Positions 16,146-26,867 of a DNA stretch of 64,000 bases are shown piece by piece. Numbering within the stretch: position 1 is the stretch's first letter; every line of letters starts with the position of its first letter. The position numbers and the translations under genes are program-made. Under the pieces are notes generated by a model. It was not told the DNA's origin, searched no databases, and saw only the letters and a program-made list of their open reading frames with translations. Source of the stretch: Clostridia bacterium (lineage in GTDB: Bacteria > Bacillota > Clostridia > Oscillospirales > CAG-272); NCBI GenBank assembly GCA_017446155.1, contig JAFSRI010000053.1, positions 1 to 64,000 of the forward strand, in the 5' to 3' direction.

Positions 16146-17727
16146 AATAATAAAGCCCTATAAATTGCGCGTTGCCGCCTGTGTAAAGCCCCTTGTCTTT
16201 CCACAGACAAGCGATTATCGAGCGAATATCCGCCGACATTGCGACATAATAACCGAAATCGTCTTTGAGATATGGCACGCTGTACCGCGCCACTATTTCG
16301 CGGACATTTGCAAAATAATCTTTCATTTTGCTCGTTAGCTCCTTAAATTCGGGCAAAGAGAAAATGTATTTGTTTATATTTTTCTTTGCGTCGCCCTTGA
16401 AAATTAGCATTTGCGGAATAACTTTGCCGTCGCCGGTTTTAATCAAATGTCCGTTTTTGATGATTCGTTCAACAGAAATCTTTTCTCCTTCCGACAGAGC
16501 ATTGATATCCCCGCCGTTTTCCGCGAGCGCTTTTAATACCGGAATGTCGATGCCATCGGGAACACCTTCCCCGCTGTATATTCTTTTTCCGAATGATTGT
16601 CTGTTTGAATGATAACCGTTTGAGTAAATGTCGTCATCGAATTCGGAGCCGTTGTTGCTAAAAAAGTTAGCGGGCAGGCGGCACGTTGAGCCGTCTTCAA
16701 AACCGATGATCCCCCAATTTTCTCCGTTTGCTCTTTTGAATTGTGAATCAATGTTGCCGAAAACACTTTCCGACTCCGCTTTTTGCTCAAAGTAGAACGC
16801 GAAAAACATCTGCGCGTCGTTTTCGCTTATCGTTCCGTTCAGAACACCGAGCGTCTTTGCCTTTTCGAGCGCCTTGCCGGCGAGATTCCAGACGAGTTCA
16901 TAATTCTGCTCGGAAAATACGCACGATATTTCATCGATTTCATTGGTGCATTCTCTCGGCGAGATGAAAAAACTTGTAAGATACTTGTCGCCGTCAACCT
17001 TTTTTAAGAGTTCGCTATTTTCGAGTATACCGACTTCTTCTTCCATATACGGAACGGCGATGCCGAGTTCCATTGCGAGTTCCTCTATCGTCGAGGGGTT
17101 GTTGCTCGCTTCGAGCAGTATATTTTTCGGTATTTTTCTCCTTATTACACTCCACGGTAGTCCCGAGGACTGATTTCCGGAGGTAACAAACGCGATCTGC
17201 TCCGGTTTATAGCTTCTTTTTCCGAATGTTCTTGCCATGTTTATACCTTCTTTCAAATTTTTCCGACCGTTTTGCAGTCGGGTTTTGACAGTTCCCAAAG
17301 GAATATGAAGTTTGTTCGATATAACGGAAACGCTCATTTCATCAATGTAATGTGCAACCAGAATATCACGGTATTCGGAACGTACGAAGGCGAGTTCACG
17401 GCGCAGCAAGCGGAGGTCTTCTTCGAGAAGAACGGAATTTTCAACGTTATCTTCGCCAGCGAGGTCATTTTCATATTCCCGAATGTCGACTTGTTCGGGA
17501 GATTTGTAGTATGACGCCGCGGCAAATTTTGCCCAACGGCGACGCGCTATAGTCCATACCCACGCGTCGAAGTTTTCGGGTGTAATTCCTCTGCCCAATG
17601 AACGTAGCACTTCCAGACTTATATCGCTTGAAAGTTCTTCCGCGCTCGTTTCGTTTCCCGTCTTTTTCAAACAGAAATAGAATATCTTGCTCAAATATTC
17701 TTTCGCAAAAACGTCGGCGTTTGCCAT
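16144..17727 (-). CDS. ECF-like sigma factor with ~360-residue C-terminal extension
   Basis: 527 residues. The first ~165 match sigma-70 family region 2 (SAEELSSDISLEVLRSL, FDAWVWTIARRRW) and region 4 with its helix-turn-helix (LVAHYIDEMSVSVISNKLHIPLGTVKTRL, ~124-151). A winged-helix-like segment follows (~200-255, PSTIEELAMELGI...VGILENSELLKKVDGDKYL). The remaining ~270 residues are soluble and unrecognised, with no membrane segment. Typical ECF sigma factors have ~160-200 residues, so the extension probably carries sensing or self-control. No anti-sigma gene is adjacent. Start ATG 17727 has an AAAGGAAAG upstream at longer than usual distance. Confidence 0.8.
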   Translation of the reverse strand: MANADVFAKEYLSKIFYFCLKKTGNETSAEELSSDISLEVLRSLGRGITPENFDAWVWTIARRRWAKFAAASYYKSPEQVDIREYENDLAGEDNVENSVLLEEDLRLLRRELAFVRSEYRDILVAHYIDEMSVSVISNKLHIPLGTVKTRLQNGRKNLKEGINMARTFGKRSYKPEQIAFVTSGNQSSGLPWSVIRRKIPKNILLEASNNPSTIEELAMELGIAVPYMEEEVGILENSELLKKVDGDKYLTSFFISPRECTNEIDEISCVFSEQNYELVWNLAGKALEKAKTLGVLNGTISENDAQMFFAFYFEQKAESESVFGNIDSQFKRANGENWGIIGFEDGSTCRLPANFFSNNGSEFDDDIYSNGYHSNRQSFGKRIYSGEGVPDGIDIPVLKALAENGGDINALSEGEKISVERIIKNGHLIKTGDGKVIPQMLIFKGDAKKNINKYIFSLPEFKELTSKMKDYFANVREIVARYSVPYLKDDFGYYVAMSADIRSIIACLWKDKGLYTGGNAQFIGLYY

Positions 17728-17848
17728 TTGAACATCACTCTTTCCTTTGTAACTTCACAATATAAGTGGCAAGAAAATAAAAACGGATTTGTTTATTCCA
17801 TTTTATATTATAAAAAAATTTTTGTCAAGCCGTCGCCATTGCATAACA

Positions 17849-17876
17849 AAAGCACCCTTGCGGGTGCGTTTTTGTT
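17849..17876 (-). terminator. Terminator of the DUF11 protein gene
   Basis: Stem GCACCC/GGGTGC (17852-17857 with 17862-17867), loop TTGC, flanked by A and T runs on both sides, 11 bases after the stop at 17878. It could also act on plus-strand read-through. Confidence 0.82.
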
Positions 17877-17877
17877 T

Positions 17878-18729
17878 TCAGATTGTTCCGCTGACGGTAA
17901 GCGTTGCGGTACCGGGGACAGTCGTCCAAAGGCCTGTTGTTTGGTCTTGGGTGTAAGTTGCGGCAGGAACGGTGATAGCTCCCGCGACAGTAGCAAACTC
18001 GCCCGTTGTTTCATCATAGGTGTAAGTGTCCGGCTGGGTTACAGTCACGCCGTTGAGAGTGACGGTGATGTCAGACAAGATCGGGTCGAACGTGTCGGTG
18101 ACTATAACGTTGTCGGCAGCGGTAGCCTCTGCGTTGCCGGTGTTGGAGATAACGAAAGTATACGTTATTCTGTCGTTTTCACTGACGGTGGCGGGGCTTA
18201 TCGCTTTGCTGATGGAAAGAACGGCGCCGCCCTCGACGGTTACGGTTTCGGTGGCTGTAATAGGCGTTGTGCCGTCACCGGTGACGGTTACGGAATTGAC
18301 GATAGTCGCGCCTTCGCTGAGTGGGGCAAATCCCGTGACGGCAGTATTATATATTATCGTCGCGTTGGCTCCTGCGGGAACGGAAATTCCCGTGATCTCT
18401 ATACCGTTTGTCGCGGTGACAGTCGGTGTGGGCTGTATCACACCGTCGATATAATAGAGCACCGAGTTTTCAACGTATTCCAGCGGATAAACCGTTGTGT
18501 CGCCCACTTGATATGCACCGAGATCGTCGGTGAGTGAAAGACCGGTGAATGGCGTTGTGCCTGTGTTTATTATACTTATGACATACGTTACGTTGCCGCC
18601 TGCCGAGTATGTGTCACCTACCGCGGTTTTCGTTACGGTAAGAGAGCCTATCACCTCACCAACAACTACGTTGGACGTTCTGAAAATGCCGTTGTATGAA
18701 AGTGTTGCTTGGTTATAAAAAGTTGCCAT
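17878..18729 (-). CDS. DUF11-repeat protein, candidate spore-surface protein
   Basis: 283 residues, rich in Thr, Val and Gly and lacking a signal peptide, lysine-rich anchors or LPXTG. It starts MATFYNQATLSYNGI and contains two or three DUF11/conserved-repeat beta domains (SLTVTKTAVGDTYSAGGNVTY... and AVLSISKAISPATVSENDRITY..., each with an ISNTG/IINTG core), then short degenerate repeats near the C-terminus (TYTYDETTGEFATV, TYTQDQTTGLWTTV). DUF11 domains are usually in secreted surface proteins; here the absence of any export signal and the sigma-K-like promoter suggest assembly on the spore from the mother cell. That role is inference. RBS CGGAGGAAAAAAC precedes ATG 18729. Confidence 0.8.
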   Translation of the reverse strand: MATFYNQATLSYNGIFRTSNVVVGEVIGSLTVTKTAVGDTYSAGGNVTYVISIINTGTTPFTGLSLTDDLGAYQVGDTTVYPLEYVENSVLYYIDGVIQPTPTVTATNGIEITGISVPAGANATIIYNTAVTGFAPLSEGATIVNSVTVTGDGTTPITATETVTVEGGAVLSISKAISPATVSENDRITYTFVISNTGNAEATAADNVIVTDTFDPILSDITVTLNGVTVTQPDTYTYDETTGEFATVAGAITVPAATYTQDQTTGLWTTVPGTATLTVSGTI

Positions 18730-18754
18730 GTTTTTTCCTCCGTTTTATTTGTCT

Positions 18755-18806
18755 GAAAGGATCACTCCTTTCAAAATCATTATATGTCGGCGGACAAAAT
18801 ACGGTG
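18755..18806 (-). promoter_or_regulatory. Sigma-K-like promoter and 5' hairpin of the DUF11 gene
   Basis: On the minus strand CACC (18806-18803), a 16-base spacer, then CATATAATG (18786-18778) matches the late mother-cell consensus MACM-N16-CATANNNTA in all but the final base. A perfect hairpin GAAAGGA/TCCTTTC (18755-18772) would form the first bases of the transcript. The same TATAAT could also be read by sigma-A, but no sigma-A -35 is present. Confidence 0.6.
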
Positions 18807-18874
18807 ATTGAGTAATGTTTTGCTTTTTGCCTGATAATGATTTTTATAAAACATCCGAATATATTTGAAAAGCA

Positions 18875-18904
18875 AAAACGCACCCATGCAGGTGCGTTTT
18901 AATT
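18875..18904 (-). terminator. Terminator of ftsH
   Basis: Perfect 10-bp stem AAAACGCACC/GGTGCGTTTT (18875-18884 with 18891-18900), loop CATGCA, 12 bases after the ftsH stop. Confidence 0.88.
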
Positions 18905-18912
18905 GTTTAATA

Positions 18913-20928
18913 TCAGAATCTGCCCGGAGTTTCGCTGTCGCGGCGATAACGGTCTTCTTCCTCACGGCGACGGCGAGCTTCCTCGTCGCGGCGGCGGGCT
19001 TCTTCTTCCGCTTTTTCGCGCAACGCGTTCTCTTCCGCGCTCTTCTTGCGGCGTTCCTCGCCTATGGCTTCGATCTCTTCAATCGAAGCGCCTTTCATTG
19101 CCGCCTCGAACTGTTTGTCGTCCATTATCTCGTCTTTAAGCAAAAATTCTGCTATAAGGTCGAGCTTGTCGCGGTTGTCGTTCAGCGTTTTGAGCGCGAG
19201 CGCATAGCCTTCGTCGATAAATTTCTTTATCTGGTCATCAATCTCAGCCGCTGTTTTCTCGGAATAATCCTTTGTCGTGTTGAAATCGCGGCCGAGGAAT
19301 ACCTCGTCGCTATCGTGTTCAGAACCGAAGCGGATCGTTCCGAGCTCGCTCATGCCGTAAACGGTGACCATCTTTCTTGCCACCTGCGTTGCGCGCAAAA
19401 TATCGTTTGACGCGCCGCCCGTAACGTCGCCGAAGATTATCTCCTCGGCTGCTCTTCCGCCAAGCATCATCGCTATCGTTTCTTTAAGCTCTTGTTTGTG
19501 TTCGCTGTATTTATCCTCTGTCGGCGGTGTGAGCGTATATCCGAGCGCCCTGCCGCTGGGGATAATTGAAATCTGTCTTACGGGGTCCTGAGTGGGCAGG
19601 CAGTATGCTACGATAGCGTGGCCCGCCTCGTGATAAGCGGTGTTGCGTTTCTCGGAATCCTTCATCTTGCGCGAGCGTTTCTGGTTACCTACGGTGACCT
19701 TGATCATCGCTTCTTCAATATCCGCTTCGCCTATGAGATGCTTGTTTTTTCTTGCGGCGAGCAGCGCCGACTCGTTGAGAAGGTTTGCCAGATCAGCTCC
19801 TGTAAAGCCGACTGTCATCTGCGCAATTCTGCGGAAGTCCACCGTTTCTTCAAACGGCTTGTTGCGCGCGTGAACTTTAAGAATTTCCTCTCGTCCGATG
19901 ATGTCGGGAAGTCCGACGGTCACTTGTCTGTCGAAGCGACCGGGGCGGAGAAGCGCGGGGTCGAGAATGTCCGGGCGGTTTGTCGCCGCTATAACTATCG
20001 TTCCGTCGTGAACGGAGAAACCGTCCATTTCAACAAGAAGCTGGTTGAGCGTCTGTTCTTTCTCGTCATGTCCACCGCCGAGGCCTGCCCCGCGGCGACG
20101 ACCTACGGCGTCTATTTCGTCGATGAATACGATGCTTGCGGGCGATTTGCGCGCTGTTTCAAACAAATCTCTTACTCTTGAAGCGCCGACGCCTACGTAC
20201 ATTTCAACGAAATCCGAACCGGAAATCGAAAGGAACGGCACGCCGCCTTCACCGGCAACGGCTTTCGCAAGCAACGTTTTACCTGTTCCGGGAGGACCGA
20301 CAAGCAATACGCCGTGTGGGATTTTAGCTCCGAGTTTTCTGTATTTTTCGGGATCGCGCAAGAAATCCACCACTTCGCGCAGTTCTTCTTTTTCCTCGTC
20401 GCAACCGGCGACGTCTGTAAAGTAGACCTTGTTTTTTTCATCTTGACCATACTGTATTCTCGCGCGAGAAAATGCATTCATTTTGCCGTCCATACCGTTT
20501 GTCATTTTGTTCATGCGGTTCATCATGAAAAGATAGAAACCTACTATCAATATGCCCAAAATGACCATCGGGAGAATTGTCGTAAGGAAGAATGAATTGT
20601 GCGCGGTTTTTAAATCCCATTTTTGAAGCGTGCGCTGATCCTGCGGCAATTCGCTTTGCGCGTCGATATATTCGCTTACGTATTTGTTGTTTAAGAACAT
20701 CTCCGCGTCGCGAATGATAAGTTCTATCTTTTCATCGGCGGTCGTTTTTACGGTAAGGGTATTATTTTCCGAAATCGAAAATTCGGTAACTTTGCCCTCT
20801 TTAAAAAGTTCTATAATTTCGTTGTATGTTGTCTTTGGCTTGTTTGCGCTAACAAACAGCGCCGCCGTAACCCCGAATACGAGCACGAGCGCGACGAACA
20901 TCAATATCGTTTTCAGATTGCTTTTCAT
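18913..20928 (-). CDS. ftsH: ATP-dependent zinc metalloprotease FtsH
   Basis: Membrane-anchored AAA+ protease that degrades misfolded and regulatory proteins. 671 residues. Two membrane helices (~8-28 and ~113-136) flank an extracytoplasmic domain; then AAA motifs Walker A GPPGTGKT (211-218), Walker [10 protein letters not shown] and the SRH region [16 protein letters not shown]; the zinc site HEAGH (433-437). The C-terminal ~45 residues are an unusually charged Arg/Glu tail ([19 protein letters not shown]). The gene stands alone on the minus strand with a terminator downstream; hpt and tilS, its common neighbours, are not present. Confidence 0.97.
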   Translation of the reverse strand: MKSNLKTILMFVALVLVFGVTAALFVSANKPKTTYNEIIELFKEGKVTEFSISENNTLTVKTTADEKIELIIRDAEMFLNNKYVSEYIDAQSELPQDQRTLQKWDLKTAHNSFFLTTILPMVILGILIVGFYLFMMNRMNKMTNGMDGKMNAFSRARIQYGQDEKNKVYFTDVAGCDEEKEELREVVDFLRDPEKYRKLGAKIPHGVLLVGPPGTGKTLLAKAVAGEGGVPFLSISGSDFVEMYVGVGASRVRDLFETARKSPASIVFIDEIDAVGRRRGAGLGGGHDEKEQTLNQLLVEMDGFSVHDGTIVIAATNRPDILDPALLRPGRFDRQVTVGLPDIIGREEILKVHARNKPFEETVDFRRIAQMTVGFTGADLANLLNESALLAARKNKHLIGEADIEEAMIKVTVGNQKRSRKMKDSEKRNTAYHEAGHAIVAYCLPTQDPVRQISIIPSGRALGYTLTPPTEDKYSEHKQELKETIAMMLGGRAAEEIIFGDVTGGASNDILRATQVARKMVTVYGMSELGTIRFGSEHDSDEVFLGRDFNTTKDYSEKTAAEIDDQIKKFIDEGYALALKTLNDNRDKLDLIAEFLLKDEIMDDKQFEAAMKGASIEEIEAIGEERRKKSAEENALREKAEEEARRRDEEARRRREEEDRYRRDSETPGRF

Positions 20929-21082
20929 TGTCTGTCTGTATCCTCCCGCCGCCGACGTAAATATCGCCGCGGCTGTTAAATTGATATTTGCATCGTTTGC
21001 TTTTTAACACTTATAATAATATCAAAGTTTATCGGTGCGTGTGTTGAATTTTTGTAAATATTTTATGTACACGCGCGCCCGA

Positions 21083-23929
21083 CTATTCGCGCGATTGCAG
21101 ACGTCGCGTCATTTCCAGCGCTTTTTTTAAAAATCTACCTGTGTATGAAGCGTCGTTTTCAGCCACTTCTTCGGGCGTGCCGGTGCATACCACCGTACCG
21201 CCGCCGTCGCCGCCCTCGGGACCGAGGTCGATTATATGATCGGCGGTTTTGATAACGTCGAGGTTGTGTTCTATCACCACCACGGTGTTACCGTTTTCGC
21301 ACAAGCGCGAAAGCATCTCGATAAGTCGTTTTACGTCATCGGTGTGGAGCCCCGTTGTCGGCTCGTCGAGAATATATATCGTTTTTCCGGTGCCGCGGCG
21401 TGCGAGCTCCGTCGCCAATTTTACCCTTTGCGCCTCTCCGCCGGAGAGCGTCGTCGACGATTGCCCTATCTTGATATATCCAAGTCCCACGTCATGGAGC
21501 GTTTGCAGTTTGCGGCGAAGTTTGGGTAGATTTTCAAAGAATTTCAGCCCTTCTTCAACCGTCATGTCGAGAACGTCGAAAATACTTTTGCCCTTATATT
21601 TTACTTCAAGCGTTTCGCGGTTATACCTGTTGCCGTGGCACACGTCGCATGTGACGTAAACGTCGGGCAAAAAGTGCATCTCGATACATCTTACCCCGTC
21701 GCCTTGACACGCCTCACAGCGCCCGCCCTTGATGTTGAACGAAAAGCGTCCCGACGTATACCCGCGCATTTTTGCGTCCGGAGTTGAGGCAAACAGCTCT
21801 CTTATGTCGGTAAACAGCCCCGTGTACGTCGCGGGATTGGAACGCGGCGTGCGGCCTATCGGGCTTTGGTCGATAGCGATGACTTTGTCAAGCTCTTCTA
21901 TGCCGTCAATCTGTTTGCATTTACCGGGTGAGGTTATTGCGCGGTTGAGTTTTCTTTGAAGAGTTTTAAGCAGCACGGCATTGACAAGCGACGATTTTCC
22001 GGAGCCTGAAACTCCCGTGACGCACACGAACTTTCCGAGCGGGAACTTGACTGTAATGCTCTTCAAGTTGTTCTCGGCAGCTCCCACGACGGTGAGATAT
22101 TTTCCGTTGCCTTCGCGGCGAGTATCCGGCACGGGGATATATTTTTTCCCCGAGAGATACTGACCCGTGATGGAACGCTCACATTCCATTATCTGCTGCG
22201 GAGTTCCCGCCGCTACGATCTCTCCGCCGTGAACGCCGGCTCCGGGGCCGACGTCAACGATAAAGTCGGATGACATCATCGTTTCTTCGTCGTGCTCTAC
22301 GACGATGACGGAGTTTCCCGTGTCACGCAGTTTTTTCAGAGTATTTATCAACTTTTGGTTGTCGCGCTGGTGTAGTCCTATGCTCGGCTCGTCGAGTATA
22401 TACAGCACGCCGACAAGCGACGAACCTATTTGCGTTGCAAGCCGTATTCTTTGAGCTTCTCCGCCGGAAAGTGTGCCGGCACTTCTTGCAAGCGTAAGAT
22501 ATTCAAGCCCGACGTTGCAGAGGAATCCCAAGCGCGATTTTATCTCTTTCAATATTTCGCGCGCTATCTGGGCGTCCGCGCCTTCGAGCGCGAGAGAATT
22601 TACGAAATCGAGCGCCTTTGCCACGTTTTGCGAACAGAACTCGTCTATGTTAAGTCCGCCGACGGTTACGGCGAGTATTTCGGGTTTAAGGCGTTTTCCG
22701 TGACATTTGGGGCATGGGATAAAGTCGAGGAATTCCTCGTAATATTCGTTGTGCATCATGTTGAAACGCGATTGAATGATGCTTACAAGCCCGTCCCACT
22801 TTGCCATCTGATCATATTCTTTGTTGTCAAAATAGCGTATTACGTGATATTTTTCGCCGCCTGTGCCGTAAAGCAGAGCGCTTAACGCTTCGTCGGAATA
22901 GTCGCATATCGGCATATCGAGGTCAAAGCCGTGTTTTTTTCCGACTTCTTCCACAAGCGGCCCTGACCACGAGTTTTCACCGCCGAGAGATTTAAAACCG
23001 TTTACGTCAACCGCGCCTTCTCTGAGTGAACGCGACGTGTCGGGAATTATCTTCTGCGCAGAAATTGTCTGCATCTCGCCGAGGCCCGCACATTCGGGGC
23101 ACGCGCCGAACGGGCTGTTGAACGAGAACATTCTCGGTTCGAGCTCGCCCAAGTAAAAGCCGTGCTCCTCGCACGCGTAGTTTTGCGAAAACGTTTGCTC
23201 TTCGTCGGTTTTGGCGTCGATGATGGATACGACGCCGTTTCCGAGCGACAGTGCCGTTTCAAGCGAGTCTGTCAGGCGTTGCTCGATGCCGTCTTTCCGT
23301 ATAAGTCTGTCGACTAGAATTTCTATATCATGTTTTTTGTTCTTTTCCAGCTTCGGTATTTCGTCTATTTGATATACCACCCCGTCTATCCTCGCGCGGG
23401 AAAAGCCGTTTTTTCTTGCGTCGTCAAATACTTTTTCAAACTGCCCTTTTTTGCCCATCGCAACCGGTGCCGACACCATGAAACGTGTTCCATCAGGAAA
23501 CGACATTATCTTGTCTACTATCGTGTCCGTCGGCATTTTGCGTATTTCTTTTCCGCAAACGGGGCAGTGCGGCACGCCTATTCTGGCGTAAAGCAGACGA
23601 AGGTAATCATATATCTCCGTCACCGTGCCGACAGTCGAGCGCGGGTTTTTGGACGTTGTTTTCTGGTCAATCGATATAGCCGGTGAAAGCCCCTCGATAA
23701 AGTCTATATCGGGCTTGTCCAGTTGACCGAGGAACTGCCTTGCGTATGACGAGAGCGACTCGACGAACCGTCTGTGCCCCTCAGCGTAGATAGTGTCGAA
23801 GGCGAGCGACGATTTGCCGGAACCTGAAAGACCCGTGAGAACCACGAGCTTGTCGCGCGGGATCTTTACGTCTATGTTTTTTAAATTGTGTACTCTTACT
23901 CCGCTTGCGCGGATAAATTCCGAACTCAT
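21083..23929 (-). CDS. uvrA: Excinuclease ABC subunit A
   Basis: Damage-recognition ATPase of nucleotide excision repair. 948 residues, full length. Two ABC modules: N-terminal Walker [15 protein letters not shown]-terminal [15 protein letters not shown] signatures [13 protein letters not shown] and [13 protein letters not shown]; zinc-binding Cys pairs CPVCG, CPECAG/CPKCHG, and CEACQGDG...CDVCHG. The gene is the last of a radC-uvrB-uvrA set; its start lies 4 bases after the uvrB stop, with its GGAG site inside the uvrB end. Confidence 0.98.
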   Translation of the reverse strand: MSSEFIRASGVRVHNLKNIDVKIPRDKLVVLTGLSGSGKSSLAFDTIYAEGHRRFVESLSSYARQFLGQLDKPDIDFIEGLSPAISIDQKTTSKNPRSTVGTVTEIYDYLRLLYARIGVPHCPVCGKEIRKMPTDTIVDKIMSFPDGTRFMVSAPVAMGKKGQFEKVFDDARKNGFSRARIDGVVYQIDEIPKLEKNKKHDIEILVDRLIRKDGIEQRLTDSLETALSLGNGVVSIIDAKTDEEQTFSQNYACEEHGFYLGELEPRMFSFNSPFGACPECAGLGEMQTISAQKIIPDTSRSLREGAVDVNGFKSLGGENSWSGPLVEEVGKKHGFDLDMPICDYSDEALSALLYGTGGEKYHVIRYFDNKEYDQMAKWDGLVSIIQSRFNMMHNEYYEEFLDFIPCPKCHGKRLKPEILAVTVGGLNIDEFCSQNVAKALDFVNSLALEGADAQIAREILKEIKSRLGFLCNVGLEYLTLARSAGTLSGGEAQRIRLATQIGSSLVGVLYILDEPSIGLHQRDNQKLINTLKKLRDTGNSVIVVEHDEETMMSSDFIVDVGPGAGVHGGEIVAAGTPQQIMECERSITGQYLSGKKYIPVPDTRREGNGKYLTVVGAAENNLKSITVKFPLGKFVCVTGVSGSGKSSLVNAVLLKTLQRKLNRAITSPGKCKQIDGIEELDKVIAIDQSPIGRTPRSNPATYTGLFTDIRELFASTPDAKMRGYTSGRFSFNIKGGRCEACQGDGVRCIEMHFLPDVYVTCDVCHGNRYNRETLEVKYKGKSIFDVLDMTVEEGLKFFENLPKLRRKLQTLHDVGLGYIKIGQSSTTLSGGEAQRVKLATELARRGTGKTIYILDEPTTGLHTDDVKRLIEMLSRLCENGNTVVVIEHNLDVIKTADHIIDLGPEGGDGGGTVVCTGTPEEVAENDASYTGRFLKKALEMTRRLQSRE

Positions 23930-23933
23930 TTTG

Positions 23934-25904
23934 TTATTTCTCCGAACCTTTTATTTGTGCTATGCTGTCTCTCAAATACGCGGCGCGCTCGAAATCGAGC
24001 TCCGACGCCGCCTTTTTCATCTCTTTCGTCATTCGGGCGATCAGACTTTCCTTTTGAGATTGAGACATCGTCTTTTTCTTTGATTTTGCGTCTTTTATTT
24101 CTTTGCTCGACGCAATGTCTATTACGTCGCGCACTTCTTTTTCTATCGTATGCGGCGTTATGCCGTGTTCCTCGTTGTATTTTTGCTGTATCGAGCGGCG
24201 CCGTTCGGTTTCGTCTATTGCACGACGCATAGAATCCGTCACCGTGTCGGCATACATTATTACCGTTCCGTCAACGTTTCTCGCCGCGCGGCCTATCGTT
24301 TGTATAAGCGACGTTTCCGAGCGGAGCAGCCCTTCTTTGTCGGCGTCGAGAATTGCGACGAGGGAAACCTCGGGAATGTCGAGACCTTCTCTGAGAAGGT
24401 TTATTCCGACGAGCACGTCGAAAACGCCGAGGCGTAGGTCGCGGAGCAGCTCCTGCCTTTCAAGCGTTTCAACGTCGTGGTGGATATATCTGACCCTTAT
24501 CATATTCATCTCAAAATATTCGCAAAGATCCTCCGCCATCTTCTTTGTCAGCGTCGTCACAAGCACTCGTTCGTGCTTTTCGGCTCGCTTGCGTATTTCG
24601 CCCATGAGATCGTCAACCTGACCTTTTACCGGGCGGACTTCCACCTTCGGATCTATAAGCCCGGTAGGTCTGATTATTTGTTCCACAAGCTGAGTCGAAT
24701 GTTTCCTCTCATACTCGGCGGGCGTGGCGCTGACGTATATGACCTGATTTATTTTCTTTTCAAATTCTTCAAAGAACAGCGGGCGGTTGTCGAATGCCGA
24801 CGGAAGTCTGAATCCGTAGTCCACAAGATTTGTCTTTCTTGCTTTGTCGCCTCCGCTCATGCCTCTTACCTGCGGGAGCGTTACGTGCGATTCGTCAACA
24901 AACATAATATAATCTTTTGGGAAATAGTCAAGCAGGCAAAACGGTGTTGAGCCGGGCTCTCGCCCTGACATTACGCGCGAATAGTTTTCAATGCCGGAGC
25001 AGAATCCCATTTCGCGTATCATTTCCATGTCGTATTTGGTGCGTTCCTCAATGCGCTGAGCTTCTATAAACTTGCCTTGTGCCTTGAAAAATTCCACGCG
25101 CTCATTCATCTCGTCATATATCTCGTTTATTGCAGCGTCGCGCTTTTCTTGCGACGTGGCATAGTGAGATGCGGGATATATGGCGGCGTAGGAAAGGTCT
25201 CGCTTGACCTCGCCCGTTACGGTGTTTATTTCGCTTATGCGGTCGATCTCGTCGCCGAAAAACTCTATTCTCAGTGCCGTCGAGCTTGACGCCGGCATAA
25301 TTTCAAGCGTGTCGCCTCTCGCGCGGAACTTGTCGCGGACAAGACTCATGTCGTTGCGTGTGTAGTTTATGTCAACAAGCCGCCGCATCACTTCCTCGCG
25401 GCTTACCGCCATTCCTTCTCTCACAGCGACGATGAGCGAACTGTATTCCTGCGGATCGCCGAGAGAATATATGCACGAAACACTGGCTACGATAATTACG
25501 TCGCGGCGCTCGAACAGCGCCGACGTCGCACTGTGGCGCAGACGGTCGATCTCGTCGTTGACAAGCGAATCTTTTTCTATATACAGGTCTTTGCCGGGAA
25601 TGTACGCCTCCGGCTGATAATAGTCGTAGTAACTTACGAAATATTCGACGGCATTGTCGGGAAAAAACTCTCTGAATTCCGAGCAGAGCTGGGCGGCGAG
25701 AGTTTTATTGTGTGCCAAAACGAGCGTGGGCTTGTTTGCCCGCGCTATGATATTTGCCATAGTGAACGTTTTGCCCGAACCGGTAACGCCGATAAGCGAC
25801 TGCTCCTTATCGCCGCGAAGCAATCCCCGCGACAGTGCCTCTATCGCCTCGGGCTGATCTCCCGTGGGAGAAAACGGGCTTTTAAGTTTAAAAATACTTT
25901 CCAT
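23934..25904 (-). CDS. uvrB: Excinuclease ABC subunit B
   Basis: UvrB helicase-like damage verifier that loads UvrC. 656 residues. Seen: [11 protein letters not shown], Walker [14 protein letters not shown], the [12 protein letters not shown] beta-hairpin region, DESHVTLPQ (DEAD-type motif), [25 protein letters not shown] and a C-terminal UVR domain ([18 protein letters not shown]) for UvrC contact. RBS GATAAACATATG is weak, but the start matches family alignments. radC ends 15 bases upstream. Confidence 0.98.
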   Translation of the reverse strand: MESIFKLKSPFSPTGDQPEAIEALSRGLLRGDKEQSLIGVTGSGKTFTMANIIARANKPTLVLAHNKTLAAQLCSEFREFFPDNAVEYFVSYYDYYQPEAYIPGKDLYIEKDSLVNDEIDRLRHSATSALFERRDVIIVASVSCIYSLGDPQEYSSLIVAVREGMAVSREEVMRRLVDINYTRNDMSLVRDKFRARGDTLEIMPASSSTALRIEFFGDEIDRISEINTVTGEVKRDLSYAAIYPASHYATSQEKRDAAINEIYDEMNERVEFFKAQGKFIEAQRIEERTKYDMEMIREMGFCSGIENYSRVMSGREPGSTPFCLLDYFPKDYIMFVDESHVTLPQVRGMSGGDKARKTNLVDYGFRLPSAFDNRPLFFEEFEKKINQVIYVSATPAEYERKHSTQLVEQIIRPTGLIDPKVEVRPVKGQVDDLMGEIRKRAEKHERVLVTTLTKKMAEDLCEYFEMNMIRVRYIHHDVETLERQELLRDLRLGVFDVLVGINLLREGLDIPEVSLVAILDADKEGLLRSETSLIQTIGRAARNVDGTVIMYADTVTDSMRRAIDETERRRSIQQKYNEEHGITPHTIEKEVRDVIDIASSKEIKDAKSKKKTMSQSQKESLIARMTKEMKKAASELDFERAAYLRDSIAQIKGSEK

Positions 25905-25919
25905 ATGTTTATCCTGTCG

Positions 25920-26576
25920 TTATTTGTCAAGTATGTTTACATATTCGTTGCCCGCGACGAGAATATGCGCGGGCATTCCTATTCCCACAAGGTCGAAGGC
26001 GCGCTTGACCGCTTTTGTTGTCGCGATGTCGTCAGACGACGGAATCGTGACGCCTGAGGGATGATTGTGTGCGAGGATCACCATTGACGCGCGCTTGAAC
26101 AACGCCGTTTCGATAAGTTTCCTCATAGTAATTGCGGACGAGTTTACTGAACCGACGTGAACGGTGATGCAGTCGATAAGCGAAAACTTGTTATCAAGCA
26201 GCAGCATAAGCACCGTTTCTTCGTTTACACCGACATATCGTGCAACAAGATATTTGCCTATGTCGTCAAGTGTTCTGAGCGTCGTCGCTTTTGCGTTTTT
26301 CTCCATTATATATTTGCGAGAAAGCTGCGGTATCATCTTTATAAGCGTCGCTGTGTGTTCGCTTACGCCGTTTACCGAAATTAAATCTTCAAACGACGCG
26401 TCAAACACTCCGGAAAGCGAACCGAAACGGTTTATGAGGGTGTGCGCTATCTCGTTTGTGTCCTTTTGCGGAATTGTATAGAACAGGAGCAATTCGAGCA
26501 CGTTATGCGGCTCGAAATTTTCAAGCCCTTCCGCAAGGAAGCGCGCTTTTGTGCGTTTTCTGTGATCTTCGTGCAT
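25920..26576 (-). CDS. radC: RadC family protein (JAB domain)
   Basis: 218 residues. N-terminal helix-hairpin-helix region (LLFYTIPQKDTNEIAHTLINRFGSLSG) and a C-terminal JAB/MPN-like metalloprotease fold with the zinc motif HNHPSG...PSSDD. Family function is uncertain despite the DNA repair name. It heads the minus-strand unit radC-uvrB-uvrA with a clear sigma-A promoter upstream. I looked for a LexA box around the promoter and saw none. Confidence 0.93.
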   Translation of the reverse strand: MHEDHRKRTKARFLAEGLENFEPHNVLELLLFYTIPQKDTNEIAHTLINRFGSLSGVFDASFEDLISVNGVSEHTATLIKMIPQLSRKYIMEKNAKATTLRTLDDIGKYLVARYVGVNEETVLMLLLDNKFSLIDCITVHVGSVNSSAITMRKLIETALFKRASMVILAHNHPSGVTIPSSDDIATTKAVKRAFDLVGIGMPAHILVAGNEYVNILDK

Positions 26577-26676
26577 ACTTTGCTCCTCTCTTAAAATCTT
26601 TTTGTGCGCGACGTCTTCTTTTCGTTTTGCCTATCGCTTTTTTCAATAGTGAAAGATGAATATTATATTTCTATTT

Positions 26677-26705
26677 ATTATACCATATTTTCATATTTAA
26701 TTCAA
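26677..26705 (-). promoter_or_regulatory. Sigma-A promoter of radC-uvrBA
   Basis: Minus strand TTGAAT (26705-26700), 17-base spacer, TATAAT (26682-26677) preceded by TGG (extended -10). The radC start lies about 100 bases downstream. Confidence 0.8.
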
Positions 26706-26807
26706 TACAAAAAAAGCGGATAAAAGTATGCCGGAAATTATTTTTTTGTTAAAAACAGCCCAAGTAAAGCAATTTTATGCAAATTCATTTTCAAGCGGCG
26801 AAAATAC

Positions 26808-26836
26808 TTGAAAACAGCCAAAATATATGATATTAT
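26808..26836 (+). promoter_or_regulatory. Sigma-A promoter of the DUF3810-walRK operon
   Basis: TTGAAA (26808-26813), 17-base spacer, TATTAT (26831-26836) preceded by TGA. Predicted start near 26843, 25 bases before the first gene. Confidence 0.82.
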
Positions 26837-26867
26837 TTATTATGTATAATTGTATGGAGAAAAAGAA

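Noticed and set aside
17728..18537. A 269-codon plus-strand frame
   Set aside because: It lies antisense across the DUF11 gene and the gap before it, has no ribosome binding site and is an artefact of the Thr/Gly/Val-rich gene on the other strand.
26577..26710. LexA (SOS) box before radC-uvrBA
   Set aside because: No GAAC-N4-GTTC-type site is present near the promoter.
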